Assembly: GCA_913058245.1 (NCBI GenBank)
Contig: CAJXQJ010000005.1
Coordinates: 144,178 to 208,177 of the forward strand
Direction of reading: 5' to 3'
From: an uncultured Colwellia sp.
GTDB taxonomy: Bacteria > Pseudomonadota > Gammaproteobacteria > Enterobacterales > Alteromonadaceae
Length of the DNA: 64,000 bases
Shown here one piece after another: positions 51,130 to 61,175 of this stretch. Both the position numbers and the translations under genes were made by a program. The notes below the pieces were generated by a model. It saw only the letters and a list, made by a program, of their open reading frames with translations, was not told where the DNA came from and searched no databases. How positions within the stretch are numbered: position 1 is the first letter of the stretch; every line of letters begins with the position of its first letter.

Positions 51130-52392
51130 TTAGCTACCAACAATTCTCAATAATTGCCCACATAACCATGCCATATAAGTACCTAAAGCATAACCAAGTA
51201 CCGCTAATAATACCCCAACAGGTGCAAGAGAGGGGTGGAACGCTGAAGCAATAACCGGCGCAGAAGCTGCACCACCAATATTCGCTTTACTACCAACCGC
51301 TAAATAAAATACTGGTGCTTTAATAAACTTACCAACAGCAAATAGTAAAATAACATGCACTGCCATCCAAATTAAGCCAATCACCATATACTTAGGCGCT
51401 TCAACAATTTGGGTAATATCCATATGTAAACCGATAGTCGCCACTAAAACATAAAGGAAGCTACTACCAACCTTCGATGCTCCAACTGATTCAAGCTTTC
51501 TTACCTTAGTAAATGAAAGTGCTAAGCCTATGGTTGTTACTATGACGATGATCCAAAACAGCTTACTATGCAAACTAAACTTCTTTAACTCAGGGAAGTT
51601 AGCCTGGAAAAACGGTACTAATGAATCAGCGGCTAAATGAGCAAAACCGGCAGCACCTAAGCCAACAGCCAGTATAAGCATATAATCTTTTAATTCAGGA
51701 TTCTTAGCATTGGCTTTGGTATGCGCTTCAACTTTTTCAACTAAGCGGTCAATACTTGAGGTATCGGCGCCATTTTTAGCATCAATACGCTTGTGGTTGG
51801 CTGCCATATAAAGCAAGCCCGCCATCCAAATATTAGCAACAACAATATCAACCGTGACCATGATGGTGAATATTTTGCCGTCAGCGCCGTAAATTTCCTT
51901 CATCGCCAACATATTAGCACCACCACCAATCCAGCTACCGGCAAGTGCTGCCATACCGCGCCAAACTGCATCAGGGCCAGATACACCAATAAGTTCAGGC
52001 CACACGGCAGAAACTATTAATAACGCTAGCGGCCCACCAATGATGACACCAACAGTACCCGTTAAGAACATAATAACCGCTTTACTACCTAAACCTGCAA
52101 TTGCCTTAATGTCGATACTTAAGGTTAATAGAACTAAACAGGCTGGTAATAGGTAGTATTTGGCGACTTCATCTACCTGACTAATATCTGAACTAACGAT
52201 GCCAAACGTATTCAGCAAAGAAGGCAGTAAATAACACATTAGTAAAGCCGGAACATATTTATAAAATGAACGACAAGCGGCGTTACTGCTGTTAGAAGTA
52301 TAAAAAACAAAACCTAAAATGAGCGCTAAAATACCCAGTACCGTTGCATCGTTAGTTATTAATGGCGCATTCGCCACAACTGTATCTTGCAT
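51130..52392 (-). CDS. DUF819 family membrane protein
   Basis: A 420-residue protein with about 11-12 helices, typical of DUF819 (YjcL-like), which is thought to be a transporter of unknown substrate. Family-like stretches are KYYLLPACLVLLTLSIDIKA and AALAGSWIGGGANMLAMKEIYG, a glycine-rich repeat that recurs at AVGSKANIGGAASAPVIAS in the second half, an inverted duplication. A good AAGGATAAG site precedes the ATG. It separates sirB1 from kdsA, which are adjacent in E. coli, and reads in the same direction, so it was inserted into the operon. Substrate unknown. Confidence 0.88.
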   Translation of the reverse strand: MQDTVVANAPLITNDATVLGILALILGFVFYTSNSSNAACRSFYKYVPALLMCYLLPSLLNTFGIVSSDISQVDEVAKYYLLPACLVLLTLSIDIKAIAGLGSKAVIMFLTGTVGVIIGGPLALLIVSAVWPELIGVSGPDAVWRGMAALAGSWIGGGANMLAMKEIYGADGKIFTIMVTVDIVVANIWMAGLLYMAANHKRIDAKNGADTSSIDRLVEKVEAHTKANAKNPELKDYMLILAVGLGAAGFAHLAADSLVPFFQANFPELKKFSLHSKLFWIIVIVTTIGLALSFTKVRKLESVGASKVGSSFLYVLVATIGLHMDITQIVEAPKYMVIGLIWMAVHVILLFAVGKFIKAPVFYLAVGSKANIGGAASAPVIASAFHPSLAPVGVLLAVLGYALGTYMAWLCGQLLRIVGS

Positions 52393-52467
52393 TACTTATC
52401 CTTTAAATTTGTTCAACTTAACATTTTGCTAATTATTCTTTTTCTAACATCTTCACGTTAAGTTTAA

Positions 52468-53268
52468 TTAGTGCAATATCGTATCTGAAATTGAAATTTT
52501 ATCTAGCTGAAGTTTTAAAAGTTGAGCGGCAGGATCTTTCGGACATTGCTCAACAAAATATTGATAATCGTCATACGCCACTTTAAAGCAATCGAGTTGA
52601 TGCAATAAATAACCTCTATCACGACGTTCAAATGGGTCATTCGGGTTCAAAGCTAACAACATGTCAACACACTTTAACGCATTGTCATATGCTTGCTCAC
52701 GAATAAATGCTGCTTTTAAACTGCTGATATGTTCAAGCACTAAACTTTCTTGCTTCATAACATCCATTTGTATTTCAAATGGGTCACCTGAAATTTCACT
52801 CATTCGCGCGTCAAGTTCATGCCAATTTAACGACTCACCAGTAACGGGGTCGAATATAATAGCATAATTTTCATCGCAAATAATTCGAATCATGGCCTTT
52901 TCTGGTACAAAAACTATATCTGCTTTGCAGTCACAAGCATTAGCTACATGAGCGATTAACACGGCTTTAAGCGTTGGAGATATCAGTTTGTGACTTAACG
53001 CCGATGGCAATTGATGAGCAATGACAGGCCAAACGACATGCTGCTTATCAATAAACAGTTGATCAACAAATAAGGCATTAATTAGAACTTCTGCACGCTC
53101 TATCGGCTCTTTAACTTTTTCAGTTTCGTTTTTACACCAATCAACGAGCTCGCTAAGCTCGTCAACTTTCTGCAAATTAACACCAAAAATATATTCTTCT
53201 AGTAATAGGAAGGTTTGCAAAGGTTCATTTTGTTCAGATTTAATTTCTGACAACAACAACTCGTTCAT
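52468..53268 (-). CDS. sirB1: SirB1-family protein (transglutaminase-like + TPR)
   Basis: A 266-residue cytosolic protein equivalent to E. coli YchA (269 residues). An N-terminal transglutaminase-like core (about 30-160) includes VVWPVIAHQLPSALSHKLIS and the strand FDPVTGESLNWHEL. It is followed by TPR-like helices with LALNPNDPFERRDRGYLLHQ and FVEQCPKDP, the most conserved part of the family. The classic transglutaminase Cys-His-Asp triad is not evident, so it is probably not an enzyme. Function not known despite the conserved operon. Confidence 0.9.
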   Translation of the reverse strand: MNELLLSEIKSEQNEPLQTFLLLEEYIFGVNLQKVDELSELVDWCKNETEKVKEPIERAEVLINALFVDQLFIDKQHVVWPVIAHQLPSALSHKLISPTLKAVLIAHVANACDCKADIVFVPEKAMIRIICDENYAIIFDPVTGESLNWHELDARMSEISGDPFEIQMDVMKQESLVLEHISSLKAAFIREQAYDNALKCVDMLLALNPNDPFERRDRGYLLHQLDCFKVAYDDYQYFVEQCPKDPAAQLLKLQLDKISISDTILH

Positions 53269-53307
53269 GAATTCTCTTTTAATATTCTAATCGGTATTTT
53301 TAGCGTT

Positions 53308-53694
53308 TTACAAACCGGCTAAAAAAACAGTTTCTTTGCTCATAGCAATACGCACAATTAGCATCACCCAGCCCATTGCACCAAGGAAGCCAATTATTTG
53401 CATAGCTCTGTTACGCGCAAGTTTTAAGGTGTAGTAACCGGTAAAAATATAAGCAACAACAGCAAATAATTTTTCCGCTAACCACAATTGCTCTGCTGGG
53501 TTCAAGGCAAGTTTAATTGATAACGCAATACCTAATCCCAATAGCAAAGTATCGATAATATGTGGGGTGATTTTCAACCATTTCAAGTTTAACTTTTCAG
53601 AGTTAACTAATGTTAAAGCAAAACGAAAAGTAAAAAGTAAAATGCTGATCGCAGCAATGGTCATATGTAAATGTTTAAGCACGAAATTCTCCAT
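53308..53694 (-). CDS. sirB2: SirB2-family membrane protein
   Basis: A 128-residue protein with four hydrophobic helices (about 10-28, 42-62, 70-88 and 98-118), equivalent to E. coli YchQ. The N-terminal KHLHMTIAAISILLFTFRF and WLKITPHIIDTLLLGLGI are the recognisable parts of the SirB family. It sits between prmC (26 bases) and sirB1 (39 bases) in the conserved order. Function unknown. Confidence 0.9.
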   Translation of the reverse strand: MENFVLKHLHMTIAAISILLFTFRFALTLVNSEKLNLKWLKITPHIIDTLLLGLGIALSIKLALNPAEQLWLAEKLFAVVAYIFTGYYTLKLARNRAMQIIGFLGAMGWVMLIVRIAMSKETVFLAGL

Positions 53695-53720
53695 TTGTTT
53701 GTTAGTTTACGCTTTTTTTA

Positions 53721-54617
53721 TTATGTAGAAGTGATAAAGCAGCCGTAGGTGATTCTGTCATTATCATTGTAATCTTTAAAGGTCTTAATATTTTTATAAC
53801 CTAAAGTCGACAGTAGTTCTTGTACCGCCAAACTTTGTTCAAAGCCATGTTCAAGATACAAGTGGCCAGTTTGATTAAAGTAGTACTTTGCTTGGCTGGC
53901 AATAACTTTAATATCAGCCAAACCATTATCGCCAGCAACTAATGCCGTTTTCGGCTCAAACCTAACATCGCCTTCTGATAAATGCTGGTCTTGCTCGTCA
54001 ATATAAGGCGGGTTACTAACGATAACATCATACCTTTTATCTTCAGCGATTGCGTAATACCAATCACTTTGACAAATATTAACCTGCGTTAAATTTAAAC
54101 GTTCAGCATTTGATTTTGCTAATATAACCGCATCGTGACTATAGTCGACAGCATCTATCTGCCATTGTGGTTGTTCTGAAGCTAACGCTAAAGCGATGGC
54201 TCCCGTACCTGTGCCTAAATCTAAACAACTCAGTTTACTATCAAGATGATGATTTAACACCAGTTCTACAAGCACTTCGGTATCAGGGCGCGGAATAAGT
54301 GTGGCAGGAGAAACTTGCAAAGGTAGCGACCAAAACTCACGTGTTTTGGTGATATAAGCAATAGGTTCACCTTCCATGCGGCGCAATAGCAAGCTAGAAA
54401 AACTTGTTGCTTCTTGCCTTGATATGCTTTGTTCAGGCCAAGTAAGCAAGTAACTTCTTGGCTTGTTAATAACAAAGCAAATCAATAATTCAGCATCAAG
54501 CTTGGCACTATCAGAATTTGGCGACAAACATTGCTGACCATAAGCGATTAGCTGTGCGATGGTTAGCGAAGACAATTGCTCAATCGATAACAATTGCGGT
54601 ACAACAGAATCACGCAC
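53721..54617 (-). CDS. prmC: Release factor glutamine N5-methyltransferase
   Basis: A 298-residue SAM-dependent methyltransferase that modifies the Gln of the GGQ motif in RF1 and RF2. SAM-binding LDLGTGTGAIALALA and the catalytic NPPYIDE motif are present, after an N-terminal helical domain that holds the release factor. The start is GTG, overlapping the prfA stop by one base (TAGTG), so the enzyme is translationally coupled to its substrate. Confidence 0.96.
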   Translation of the reverse strand: MRDSVVPQLLSIEQLSSLTIAQLIAYGQQCLSPNSDSAKLDAELLICFVINKPRSYLLTWPEQSISRQEATSFSSLLLRRMEGEPIAYITKTREFWSLPLQVSPATLIPRPDTEVLVELVLNHHLDSKLSCLDLGTGTGAIALALASEQPQWQIDAVDYSHDAVILAKSNAERLNLTQVNICQSDWYYAIAEDKRYDVIVSNPPYIDEQDQHLSEGDVRFEPKTALVAGDNGLADIKVIASQAKYYFNQTGHLYLEHGFEQSLAVQELLSTLGYKNIKTFKDYNDNDRITYGCFITST

Positions 54618-55705
54618 TAATTTTGCTCAGAAAGCTCTGCCAATAAGTCAGCCTGACTTTCTTGCATAATTGGCTCTAGCACTAACTGCAAACTACCTTC
54701 CATGATTTCGTTTAATCGGTATAAGGTCAAATTGATACGATGATCACTCATGCGACCTTGTGGGAAGTTATAGGTACGAATTCGTTCAGAACGGTCGCCA
54801 CTAGCAACAAGGTTACGACGAGAAGACTCTTCTTCACTACGACGTTTTTCATCTTCAGCTTGCTGTAAGCGTGCTTGTAATACTGACATAGCTTGTGCAC
54901 GGTTTTTATGCTGCGAGCGTTGGTCCTGACACTCAACCACAACACCTGTTGGAATATGAGTAATACGAATTGCCGAGTCGGTTTTGTTAACGTGCTGTCC
55001 ACCTGCGCCCGAGGCACGGAAAGTGTCAACCTTTAAGTCAGCCTTGTTAATTTCAATCGCCTGCGACTCTGGAATCTCTGGCATAACCACAACAGTACAT
55101 GCAGAAGTATGCACACGACCTTGCGACTCAGTTTCAGGAACCCTTTGTACACGATGACCACCAGACTCATACTTCATTTGACCGTATACGCCTTCGCCAT
55201 TAACTTTCACAACGATCTCTTTAAATCCGCCCTGCTCACTTTCGTTAGAATTCATCAACTCAACTTTCCAACCTTGCTTTTCAGCATAGCGGCTATACAT
55301 GCGGAATAAGTCACCGGCGAATATCGCTGCTTCATCACCACCGGCACCGGCGCGAATTTCAACAAAACAGTTGTTATCGTCTTTAGGGTCACGCGGTAAT
55401 AACAAAATTTGCAACTCGTCGGTCATTTTCTCAACCGCTTTTTTAGCTGCTTTAAATTCTTCTTGCGCCATTTCGCGCATATCAGGATCATCATCCTTTA
55501 GCATTTCTTCAGCAGTGGCAAAATCATCTTCAGCTTCTTGAAAGGCATGGAATGCAGAAGTAACAACTTCTAATTGAGAGAATTCTTTAGATAAGGCCTG
55601 AAACTTTTCTTGATCCGCAATAGTTTCAGGATCAGACAATAACGCTTGAACTTCTTCAAAACGTTCAACGAGGATCTCAAGTTTTTGATAAACAGATTTA
55701 TTCAT
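54617..55705 (-). CDS. prfA: Peptide chain release factor 1
   Basis: A 362-residue release factor recognising UAA and UAG. The codon-reading PxT motif is P190-E191-T192 ([10 protein letters not shown]), and the peptidyl-tRNA hydrolysis motif GGQ is at 235-237 ([13 protein letters not shown]). The N-terminal domain (1-105) is the usual coiled coil. Q237 is the residue methylated by PrmC, encoded next. It follows hemA after 236 bases, a gap longer than in most relatives. Confidence 0.97.
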   Translation of the reverse strand: MNKSVYQKLEILVERFEEVQALLSDPETIADQEKFQALSKEFSQLEVVTSAFHAFQEAEDDFATAEEMLKDDDPDMREMAQEEFKAAKKAVEKMTDELQILLLPRDPKDDNNCFVEIRAGAGGDEAAIFAGDLFRMYSRYAEKQGWKVELMNSNESEQGGFKEIVVKVNGEGVYGQMKYESGGHRVQRVPETESQGRVHTSACTVVVMPEIPESQAIEINKADLKVDTFRASGAGGQHVNKTDSAIRITHIPTGVVVECQDQRSQHKNRAQAMSVLQARLQQAEDEKRRSEEESSRRNLVASGDRSERIRTYNFPQGRMSDHRINLTLYRLNEIMEGSLQLVLEPIMQESQADLLAELSEQN

Positions 55706-55941
55706 TAAATGATCTTATATAGTCAGAAATTGATGAATTACCCGCGCATTATATTCGACTAGGCAAGTAAATAGCAGTATTTTTTATTCCAAGTTAACCA
55801 ATAATGAATCAACTTAGTGCTGTAATAGCTGAATGAACCGCCAGCAGTATAAAGGGCTTGACCAGCAGTTTCAATGCTGGCACAAGTATAGGCATCACGC
55901 GCTATGATAATTTATAAGTTAATGGTGTATAAAGTAGCGAG
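55706..55941. other. hemA-prfA gap with a small inverted repeat
   Basis: No gene in 236 bases. CCAGCA (55862-55867) and TGCTGG (55875-55880) form a hairpin without a T tract, and CCAGCAGT occurs twice (near 55841 and 55862). It may hold a separate promoter for prfA. Confidence 0.35.
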
Positions 55942-57210
55942 TTATTCTTGGTGGTCAATATTGAAAATATCGCGCAAATAAACCAATCTATCTAATTCGC
56001 CACCTTGTGCAGCCGACTGAATGGCACTGGTTGGTGCGTGCATAAATTTATTGGTTAATTTCGTGGCAAGCTCCGCGATAACTGCTTCTGGTTTTTTATT
56101 TGCAGCGAGCTGTAGCATAGCTTTTTCAAGTAGCTGATCTCGATTATCTAAACACTGTTTACGGTAAGAAATAACGGTATCTTGGGTATTTAAACCGCGT
56201 AACCACGACATAAAACTCGACGATTGGTCAGTAACAATACCCTCTGCAAGCACAGCTTCTTTACGGCGATTTTCCAAGTTCTTCGCAATAATACTTTGCA
56301 AATCATCAACGGTATAAAGAAAAACATCTTCCAGATCAGAAACCTGCTCTTCAATATCGCGTGGTACTGCTAAATCAACCATAAACATTGGGCGATGTTT
56401 TCTTTTTGTTAATGCTTGTTCCACCATACCTTTGCCAATAATAGGTAAGGTACTACCGGTAGAGCTGATAACGATATCAGCGTTTGCCATCATTTCAGGT
56501 ATTTGCGCCAAGGTAATAACATCAGCACCAAATTGCTCAGCCATGTTTTCGGCGCGGCTTAATGTTCGATTAGCCACTGTAATATGGCCGACTTTATTTT
56601 CATAAAGGTGTTTAGCAACCAACTCAATGGTTTCACCAGCGCCAACAAGCAGTACCCGCGCTTTTTCTAAACTGGCAAAAATATGTTTAGCTAAGTTAAC
56701 CGCAGCAAATGCAACTGAAACAGCACTTGCGCCAATTTCAGTGTCAGTACGTACTTGCTTAGCTACACCGAAAGTACGCTGAAATAATCGGTCCATCACT
56801 AACGCCATAGAACCCGCAGCTTTCGCTTGGTTATAGGCTTGTTTCATTTGACCTAATATTTGTGGTTCACCCAAAACTAATGAGTCCAATCCACAAGCAA
56901 CACGCATCATATGATTTACAGCATGTTGATCTTGATGCCAATATAAACTTGGAGTAATGGTTGAAGCGGGTACATTATGATGTTGTTCTAACCATCTAAC
57001 AATGCGCTCCTGAGTCACTGCCACTTCACCTTCTTGCACTAAGTACAGTTCGGTGCGATTACAGGTTGATAAAATCGCCGCTTCTTTGCATTCCACTGAA
57101 TTAACCAGTTCTTGCAAAGCAGTACTCAAGTTATCAGGGTTAAAAGAAATTTTTTCCCTAACGGCAACCGGAGCGGTTTTGTGATTTATACCTACTGCAA
57201 CTATCGACAT
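55942..57210 (-). CDS. hemA: Glutamyl-tRNA reductase
   Basis: A 422-residue NADPH enzyme that converts glutamyl-tRNA to glutamate-1-semialdehyde, the first step of C5 haem synthesis. The catalytic cysteine is in ILSTCNRTELY. The NADPH domain has LVGAGETIELVAKHL, and the spinal/dimerisation domain ends the chain. The frame opens at 57246, but E. coli HemA and this family begin at a short residue run followed by GINHKTAP, which fits ATG 57210. First gene of the conserved string that ends with kdsA. Confidence 0.96.
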   Translation of the reverse strand: MSIVAVGINHKTAPVAVREKISFNPDNLSTALQELVNSVECKEAAILSTCNRTELYLVQEGEVAVTQERIVRWLEQHHNVPASTITPSLYWHQDQHAVNHMMRVACGLDSLVLGEPQILGQMKQAYNQAKAAGSMALVMDRLFQRTFGVAKQVRTDTEIGASAVSVAFAAVNLAKHIFASLEKARVLLVGAGETIELVAKHLYENKVGHITVANRTLSRAENMAEQFGADVITLAQIPEMMANADIVISSTGSTLPIIGKGMVEQALTKRKHRPMFMVDLAVPRDIEEQVSDLEDVFLYTVDDLQSIIAKNLENRRKEAVLAEGIVTDQSSSFMSWLRGLNTQDTVISYRKQCLDNRDQLLEKAMLQLAANKKPEAVIAELATKLTNKFMHAPTSAIQSAAQGGELDRLVYLRDIFNIDHQE

Positions 57211-57553
57211 ATGAATATAGTGGATCCAATTAAATTTCAACGGCAAGCAAATATTGCTGCGAATGATGAGTTATTTCAGAGCTAATTATAAGCTAGTAAT
57301 AACTTGTTGGCGCTATTATCGGCCAGATAATAAAAAAAACCTATGATCTGCGACAAAAAATCGCGATAATTTTACGAAAGATCACATTAAATTGAAAGAT
57401 GATAGTGTGCTATTACTCAGACATTTTCGTTATTTAGTATTGCCATAGCCGACAATTTTAATGCATACGGCTACTTTTAGTTCAAAATTAACTTACGATT
57501 ACTTCGCTACTGATAAAAATGAGCGAGTTAACATTAACTAAGCAAGGAAAAAC
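57211..57553. other. Divergent intergenic region hemA/lolB
   Basis: No gene in 343 AT-rich bases. It must hold the promoters of the two conserved divergent gene strings; I could not place a clear pair of boxes. Confidence 0.4.
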
Positions 57554-58168
57554 ATGTACAGCAAGCATCTTATTACGCTGTTTTTATTAAGTATATTAAC
57601 GGCTTGTAGCAGCATAAATGATGTCCCCGTTGACAATAATCAACTCAACCAAGAAATTAATGTTCGAAATGAACAATTATTAGCACTTAATAATTGGGTA
57701 ATCGCCGGAAAGATTGCTTTTATTACCAATAAAGAACGACAAAGTGCGACATTACATTGGCAAAAAAACACAGAACAAGAAAGTGAACTATTGAACTTAT
57801 CAACCGTATTTGGCATTAAAGTGCTTGAACTAAAGCGTGAGAAAAGTAACTTTACTGTAGAGGTTGATGGCGAAAGTTACCAAACCCAAGACTTAGACAA
57901 TTTAATTTACCAGTTAACGGGTTTAAACTTACCGACTCGAGCAATGAACAACTGGCTAAAGGGGATTGCCTATTTGCCATCAGATACCATTCAATATCAC
58001 GAAATAACGCAACTGCCAGATGTGCTAATCAGTCATTATAACAATAAGATTTGGCAAATAAATTACAGCAAATATCATCATATTGGTCCATTTCAGTTAG
58101 CAAAACAATTAACCATTCAACAAGACGATTTACGGATAAAAATTGTTATCCACTCTTGGAAGATTTAA
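57554..58168 (+). CDS. lolB: Outer-membrane lipoprotein LolB
   Basis: A 204-residue lipoprotein receptor that accepts lipoproteins from LolA and inserts them in the outer membrane. The lipobox is LTAC with C18. The hydrophobic-cavity fold shows NNWVIAGKIAFI (family: W-GK-A), SATLHWQ and the later LPTRAMNNWLKGI. It is divergent from hemA and followed by ispE, the same order as in E. coli. Confidence 0.92.
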   Translation: MYSKHLITLFLLSILTACSSINDVPVDNNQLNQEINVRNEQLLALNNWVIAGKIAFITNKERQSATLHWQKNTEQESELLNLSTVFGIKVLELKREKSNFTVEVDGESYQTQDLDNLIYQLTGLNLPTRAMNNWLKGIAYLPSDTIQYHEITQLPDVLISHYNNKIWQINYSKYHHIGPFQLAKQLTIQQDDLRIKIVIHSWKI

Positions 58169-58178
58169 CGAGGCAGCC

Positions 58179-59039
58179 TTGAATACAAAAGCATTTTTTT
58201 CATTTTCCGCACCAGCGAAGTTAAACTTATTTCTACATATTGTTGGTCAACTTGATAATGGCTACCATCAGTTAGAAACGGTTTTCCAGTTTTTAGATCA
58301 CAGCGATACGTTATTCATTAGAGTTAACGATAAAAAACATATTAATTTATTAACGCCGATTGCCGGTGTTAATAACGATGATAATTTAATTGTAAAGGCC
58401 GCTCGATTATTACAATCGCATACACAATGCCAACAAGGGGCGGATATTAAACTTGAAAAAATACTGCCTATGGGTGGCGGCCTAGGTGGTGGCTCCTCAA
58501 ACGCAGCTACTATTTTATTGGCATTAAATGCCCTATGGCAGACCAAGCTATCAACAGCAGAACTTGCCGAACTTGGTATCAAACTGGGTGCCGACGTGCC
58601 TATTTTCGTACATGGTTTTGCCGCTTTTGCACAAGGTATTGGTGAACAGCTAACACCAGCATCACCGAAAGCTTATTGGTATTTAGTCTCAAAACCTGAT
58701 TGTAGTATTTCTACGCAAAGTGTTTTTACCGCTGCTGATCTAACCAGAGATACAGCCACTATACGATACAGCGATGCTGACATCGAAAATTATCATAATG
58801 ATTGTCAAACTTGGGTAATAAAACACTACCCTGAGGTTGCCAAGCTACTGAGTTGGTTGATAGAATACGCGCCGTCTCAAATGACTGGCACTGGCGCGTG
58901 TATTTTCTCTCGTTTTAGTTCAGAAAAAGAGGCTCGCTTCGTACAGTCTCAACTTCCAAAAGGAATTGAGTCATTCGTTGCTAAAGGATTAAATCAATCC
59001 CCTTTACATGCTGAAATTATGGCAATAAAAGGGCATTGA
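58179..59039 (+). CDS. ispE: 4-diphosphocytidyl-2-C-methyl-D-erythritol kinase
   Basis: About 286 residues; a GHMP kinase of the MEP isoprenoid pathway. N-terminal FSAPAKLNLFLHIVGQ, the ATP loop PMGGGLGGGSSNAA and the C-terminal MTGTGACIFSRF are diagnostic. The frame is open from 58143, inside lolB, but TTG 58179, ten bases after the lolB stop, has GAGG at 5 bases and gives the family N-terminus. A TTG start may limit its expression. Followed by prs. Confidence 0.95.
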   Translation: MNTKAFFSFSAPAKLNLFLHIVGQLDNGYHQLETVFQFLDHSDTLFIRVNDKKHINLLTPIAGVNNDDNLIVKAARLLQSHTQCQQGADIKLEKILPMGGGLGGGSSNAATILLALNALWQTKLSTAELAELGIKLGADVPIFVHGFAAFAQGIGEQLTPASPKAYWYLVSKPDCSISTQSVFTAADLTRDTATIRYSDADIENYHNDCQTWVIKHYPEVAKLLSWLIEYAPSQMTGTGACIFSRFSSEKEARFVQSQLPKGIESFVAKGLNQSPLHAEIMAIKGH

Positions 59040-59104
59040 GTTCAGATGAAATATCATCTAAATGCCATTAAAACTGGCAAAAATAAAATAATTTGCTGAT
59101 ATTT

Positions 59105-59120
59105 AACGTAACGTTTTATT
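59105..59120. promoter_or_regulatory. PurR-like operator candidate upstream of prs
   Basis: AACGTAACGTTTTATT resembles the PurR box ACGCAAACGTTTTCGT (right half good, left half poor; about 10 of 16 match). E. coli prs is under PurR. The match is weak and may be chance. Confidence 0.25.
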
Positions 59121-59163
59121 CAGTATCGTAATGTAAATGTCAAAAGTTTCTGAGGAACTGACA

Positions 59164-60111
59164 GTGCCTGACATGAAAATTTTTGCGGGTAACGCCACCC
59201 CTGAACTGGCCAAACAAATCGCTAATCGCCTTTACATCACCTTAGGCGAAGCCAAGGTCGGTAGTTTTAGTGATGGTGAAATTAGTGTTGAAATCACTGA
59301 AAACGTACGTGGTGCGGATGTTTTTATCATTCAATCAACATGTGCGCCTACCAATGATAACTTAATGGAATTAATCGTAATGATTGATGCATTACGTCGT
59401 GCGTCAGCAGGTCGTATTACTGCCGTTATGCCTTACTTTGGTTATGCTCGCCAGGATCGTCGCGTTCGAAGTGCTCGTGTACCAATTACCGCTAAAGTTG
59501 TTGCTGACTTCCTATCAAGCGTTGGTGTTGACCGTGTATTAACCGTTGATTTACACGCAGAGCAAATTCAAGGCTTCTTTGATGTACCAGTAGACAATGT
59601 TTTCGGTACGCCTATCTTATTAGAAGATATGTTAGACAGAAATATTGAAAACCCTGTGGTTGTTTCTCCTGATATCGGTGGTGTCGTACGTGCACGTGCT
59701 GTAGCAAAACTATTAGATGATGCTGACCTAGCTATTATCGATAAGCGTCGCCCGAAAGCAAACGTAGCCCAAGTTATGCACATTATTGGTGATGTTAAAG
59801 GTCGTGATTGTTTTATCGTTGATGACATGATCGATACTGGCGGTACGTTGGCAAAAGCTGCTGAAGCATTAAAAGACCATGGTGCAAAACGTGTGTTTGC
59901 TTACGCAACTCACCCTGTGCTGTCAGGAAATGCTGCTGAGAACCTGAAAAACTCAGTTATTGATGAAGTGGTTGTTACTGATTCAATTCCACTATCAAAA
60001 GAAATTAAAGCGCTAGGCAATGTTCGCCAACTTACCTTAAGTGGTATGTTGTCAGAAGCTATTCGCCGTGTTTGTAACGAAGAGTCTATCTCTGCTATGT
60101 TTGACGCTTAA
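59164..60111 (+). CDS. prs: Ribose-phosphate pyrophosphokinase
   Basis: A 315-residue enzyme making PRPP from ribose 5-phosphate and ATP, the precursor of purines, pyrimidines, histidine, tryptophan and [23 protein letters not shown] holds the catalytic loop, [17 protein letters not shown] and the PRPP loop [18 protein letters not shown] are near-identical to E. coli. Start is GTG 59164, preceded by TGAGGA at 7 bases, giving VPDMK as in E. coli and the same 315 length; the frame also opens at 59137. Ends at a terminator. Confidence 0.97.
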   Translation: MPDMKIFAGNATPELAKQIANRLYITLGEAKVGSFSDGEISVEITENVRGADVFIIQSTCAPTNDNLMELIVMIDALRRASAGRITAVMPYFGYARQDRRVRSARVPITAKVVADFLSSVGVDRVLTVDLHAEQIQGFFDVPVDNVFGTPILLEDMLDRNIENPVVVSPDIGGVVRARAVAKLLDDADLAIIDKRRPKANVAQVMHIIGDVKGRDCFIVDDMIDTGGTLAKAAEALKDHGAKRVFAYATHPVLSGNAAENLKNSVIDEVVVTDSIPLSKEIKALGNVRQLTLSGMLSEAIRRVCNEESISAMFDA

Positions 60112-60139
60112 TCAGACATAGCTAATTCGTGAACAGCGT

Positions 60140-60165
60140 AAAAAGCACCTTAGGGTGCTTTTTTT
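60140..60165 (+). terminator. Terminator of prs
   Basis: AAAAAGCACC-TTAG-GGTGCTTTTT with seven T in all at the end. Confidence 0.92.
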
Positions 60166-60373
60166 GTTTGCCAACTTTACTATATTTAACCTTTAAATAA
60201 ATTATCATTAGTCGAATAAGCATCAAATATCACAACTTATCAGTTAGCGATGCATCACTACCCTTTTGTTCGGTGGCGCTGTTAATTGATTCACGTTTAA
60301 AGTGCTCGCTCCCAGCAGTAACACGGCATATTTAGCTCAAAAGTGAACTTTGCCATAAATATAGCGATAAAAA

Positions 60374-60411
60374 TTGGATCTCAACTAGGCTGAGTGTTAT
60401 CATGCCGCGCC
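60374..60411 (+). promoter_or_regulatory. rplY promoter with GC-rich discriminator
   Basis: TTGGAT (60374-60379) and TATCAT (60398-60403) are 18 bases apart. GCCGCGCC follows the -10 directly, a discriminator typical of stringently controlled ribosomal promoters. The predicted leader is about 115 bases. The rest of the prs-rplY gap (60166-60373) shows nothing clear. Confidence 0.55.
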
Positions 60412-60470
60412 TTTTTTAACTAAATATAAATCTACTTGTTAGTTTTAACATTTATTAATCAAGGAAACAG

Positions 60471-60495
60471 GTTGTTTTTGGTCGCAAAAAACAAC
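60471..60495 (+). promoter_or_regulatory. Leader hairpin of rplY, candidate for autogenous control
   Basis: GTTGTTTTT pairs with AAAAACAAC around GGTCGCA, 33 bases before the rplY ATG. L25 binds 5S rRNA loop E, and rplY leaders in gammaproteobacteria are known to mimic it. I cannot show loop-E geometry here, so regulation is inferred. Confidence 0.4.
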
Positions 60496-60528
60496 GACTT
60501 TTAATTATTTATATAATGGATATTAACC

Positions 60529-61152
60529 ATGACTGATTTATTTACGTTGGATGCAGAAGTACGTACAGATTTAGGGAAAGGTGCGAGCCGCCGCCTACGT
60601 CACGCGAACAAAATTCCAGCGATCCTATACGGTGAAGGCCAAGAGCCAGTTTCTTTAACACTTGAGCACAAAACAGTTTACCGTGCGCAACAAGAAGAAG
60701 CTTTCTACTCTCACGTTTTAACATTAAATGTTGACGGCAAGCCAGTTGAGTGTCTTTTAAAAGACATGCAACGTCACCCATTCAAGCAATTAGTAATGCA
60801 CTTAGATTTCTTACGTGTTGACGCTACTCACCCAGTACATGTTAACGCTCCAGTTCACTTCATCAACGAAGAAGCTGCAGAGAAAAAAGGTGGTAACGTT
60901 TCTCACCACGTGAACGAAATTGCTGTTACTTGTTTACCTGCTGACATTCCTGAGTTCATCGAAGTTGATGTTGCTAACTTAGAAGTTGGTCAAACTCTAC
61001 ATTTATCAGACATCACTTTACCTAAAGGCGTTACATCTGATGAACTAGCTAAAGGCGAAAGCCATGACCAAGCTGTTGCTTCATTGAACGCTCCTAAAGG
61101 TTCAAGCGACGATAGCGAAGCAGAAGCAACTGAAGAAGCTCCAGCTGAGTAA
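60529..61152 (+). CDS. rplY: 50S ribosomal protein L25, long (CTC) form
   Basis: A 207-residue 5S rRNA-binding protein. The N-terminal 5S-binding domain (1-95) has [22 protein letters not shown] and [19 protein letters not shown]. It is followed by the CTC-type C-terminal domain (about 98-190, [12 protein letters not shown]) and an acidic tail ([11 protein letters not shown]). E. coli L25 lacks the second domain. Sits between prs and pth, as in many gammaproteobacteria. Confidence 0.96.
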   Translation: MTDLFTLDAEVRTDLGKGASRRLRHANKIPAILYGEGQEPVSLTLEHKTVYRAQQEEAFYSHVLTLNVDGKPVECLLKDMQRHPFKQLVMHLDFLRVDATHPVHVNAPVHFINEEAAEKKGGNVSHHVNEIAVTCLPADIPEFIEVDVANLEVGQTLHLSDITLPKGVTSDELAKGESHDQAVASLNAPKGSSDDSEAEATEEAPAE

Positions 61153-61175
61153 TTTTTAATATTACTGCTGATGAC

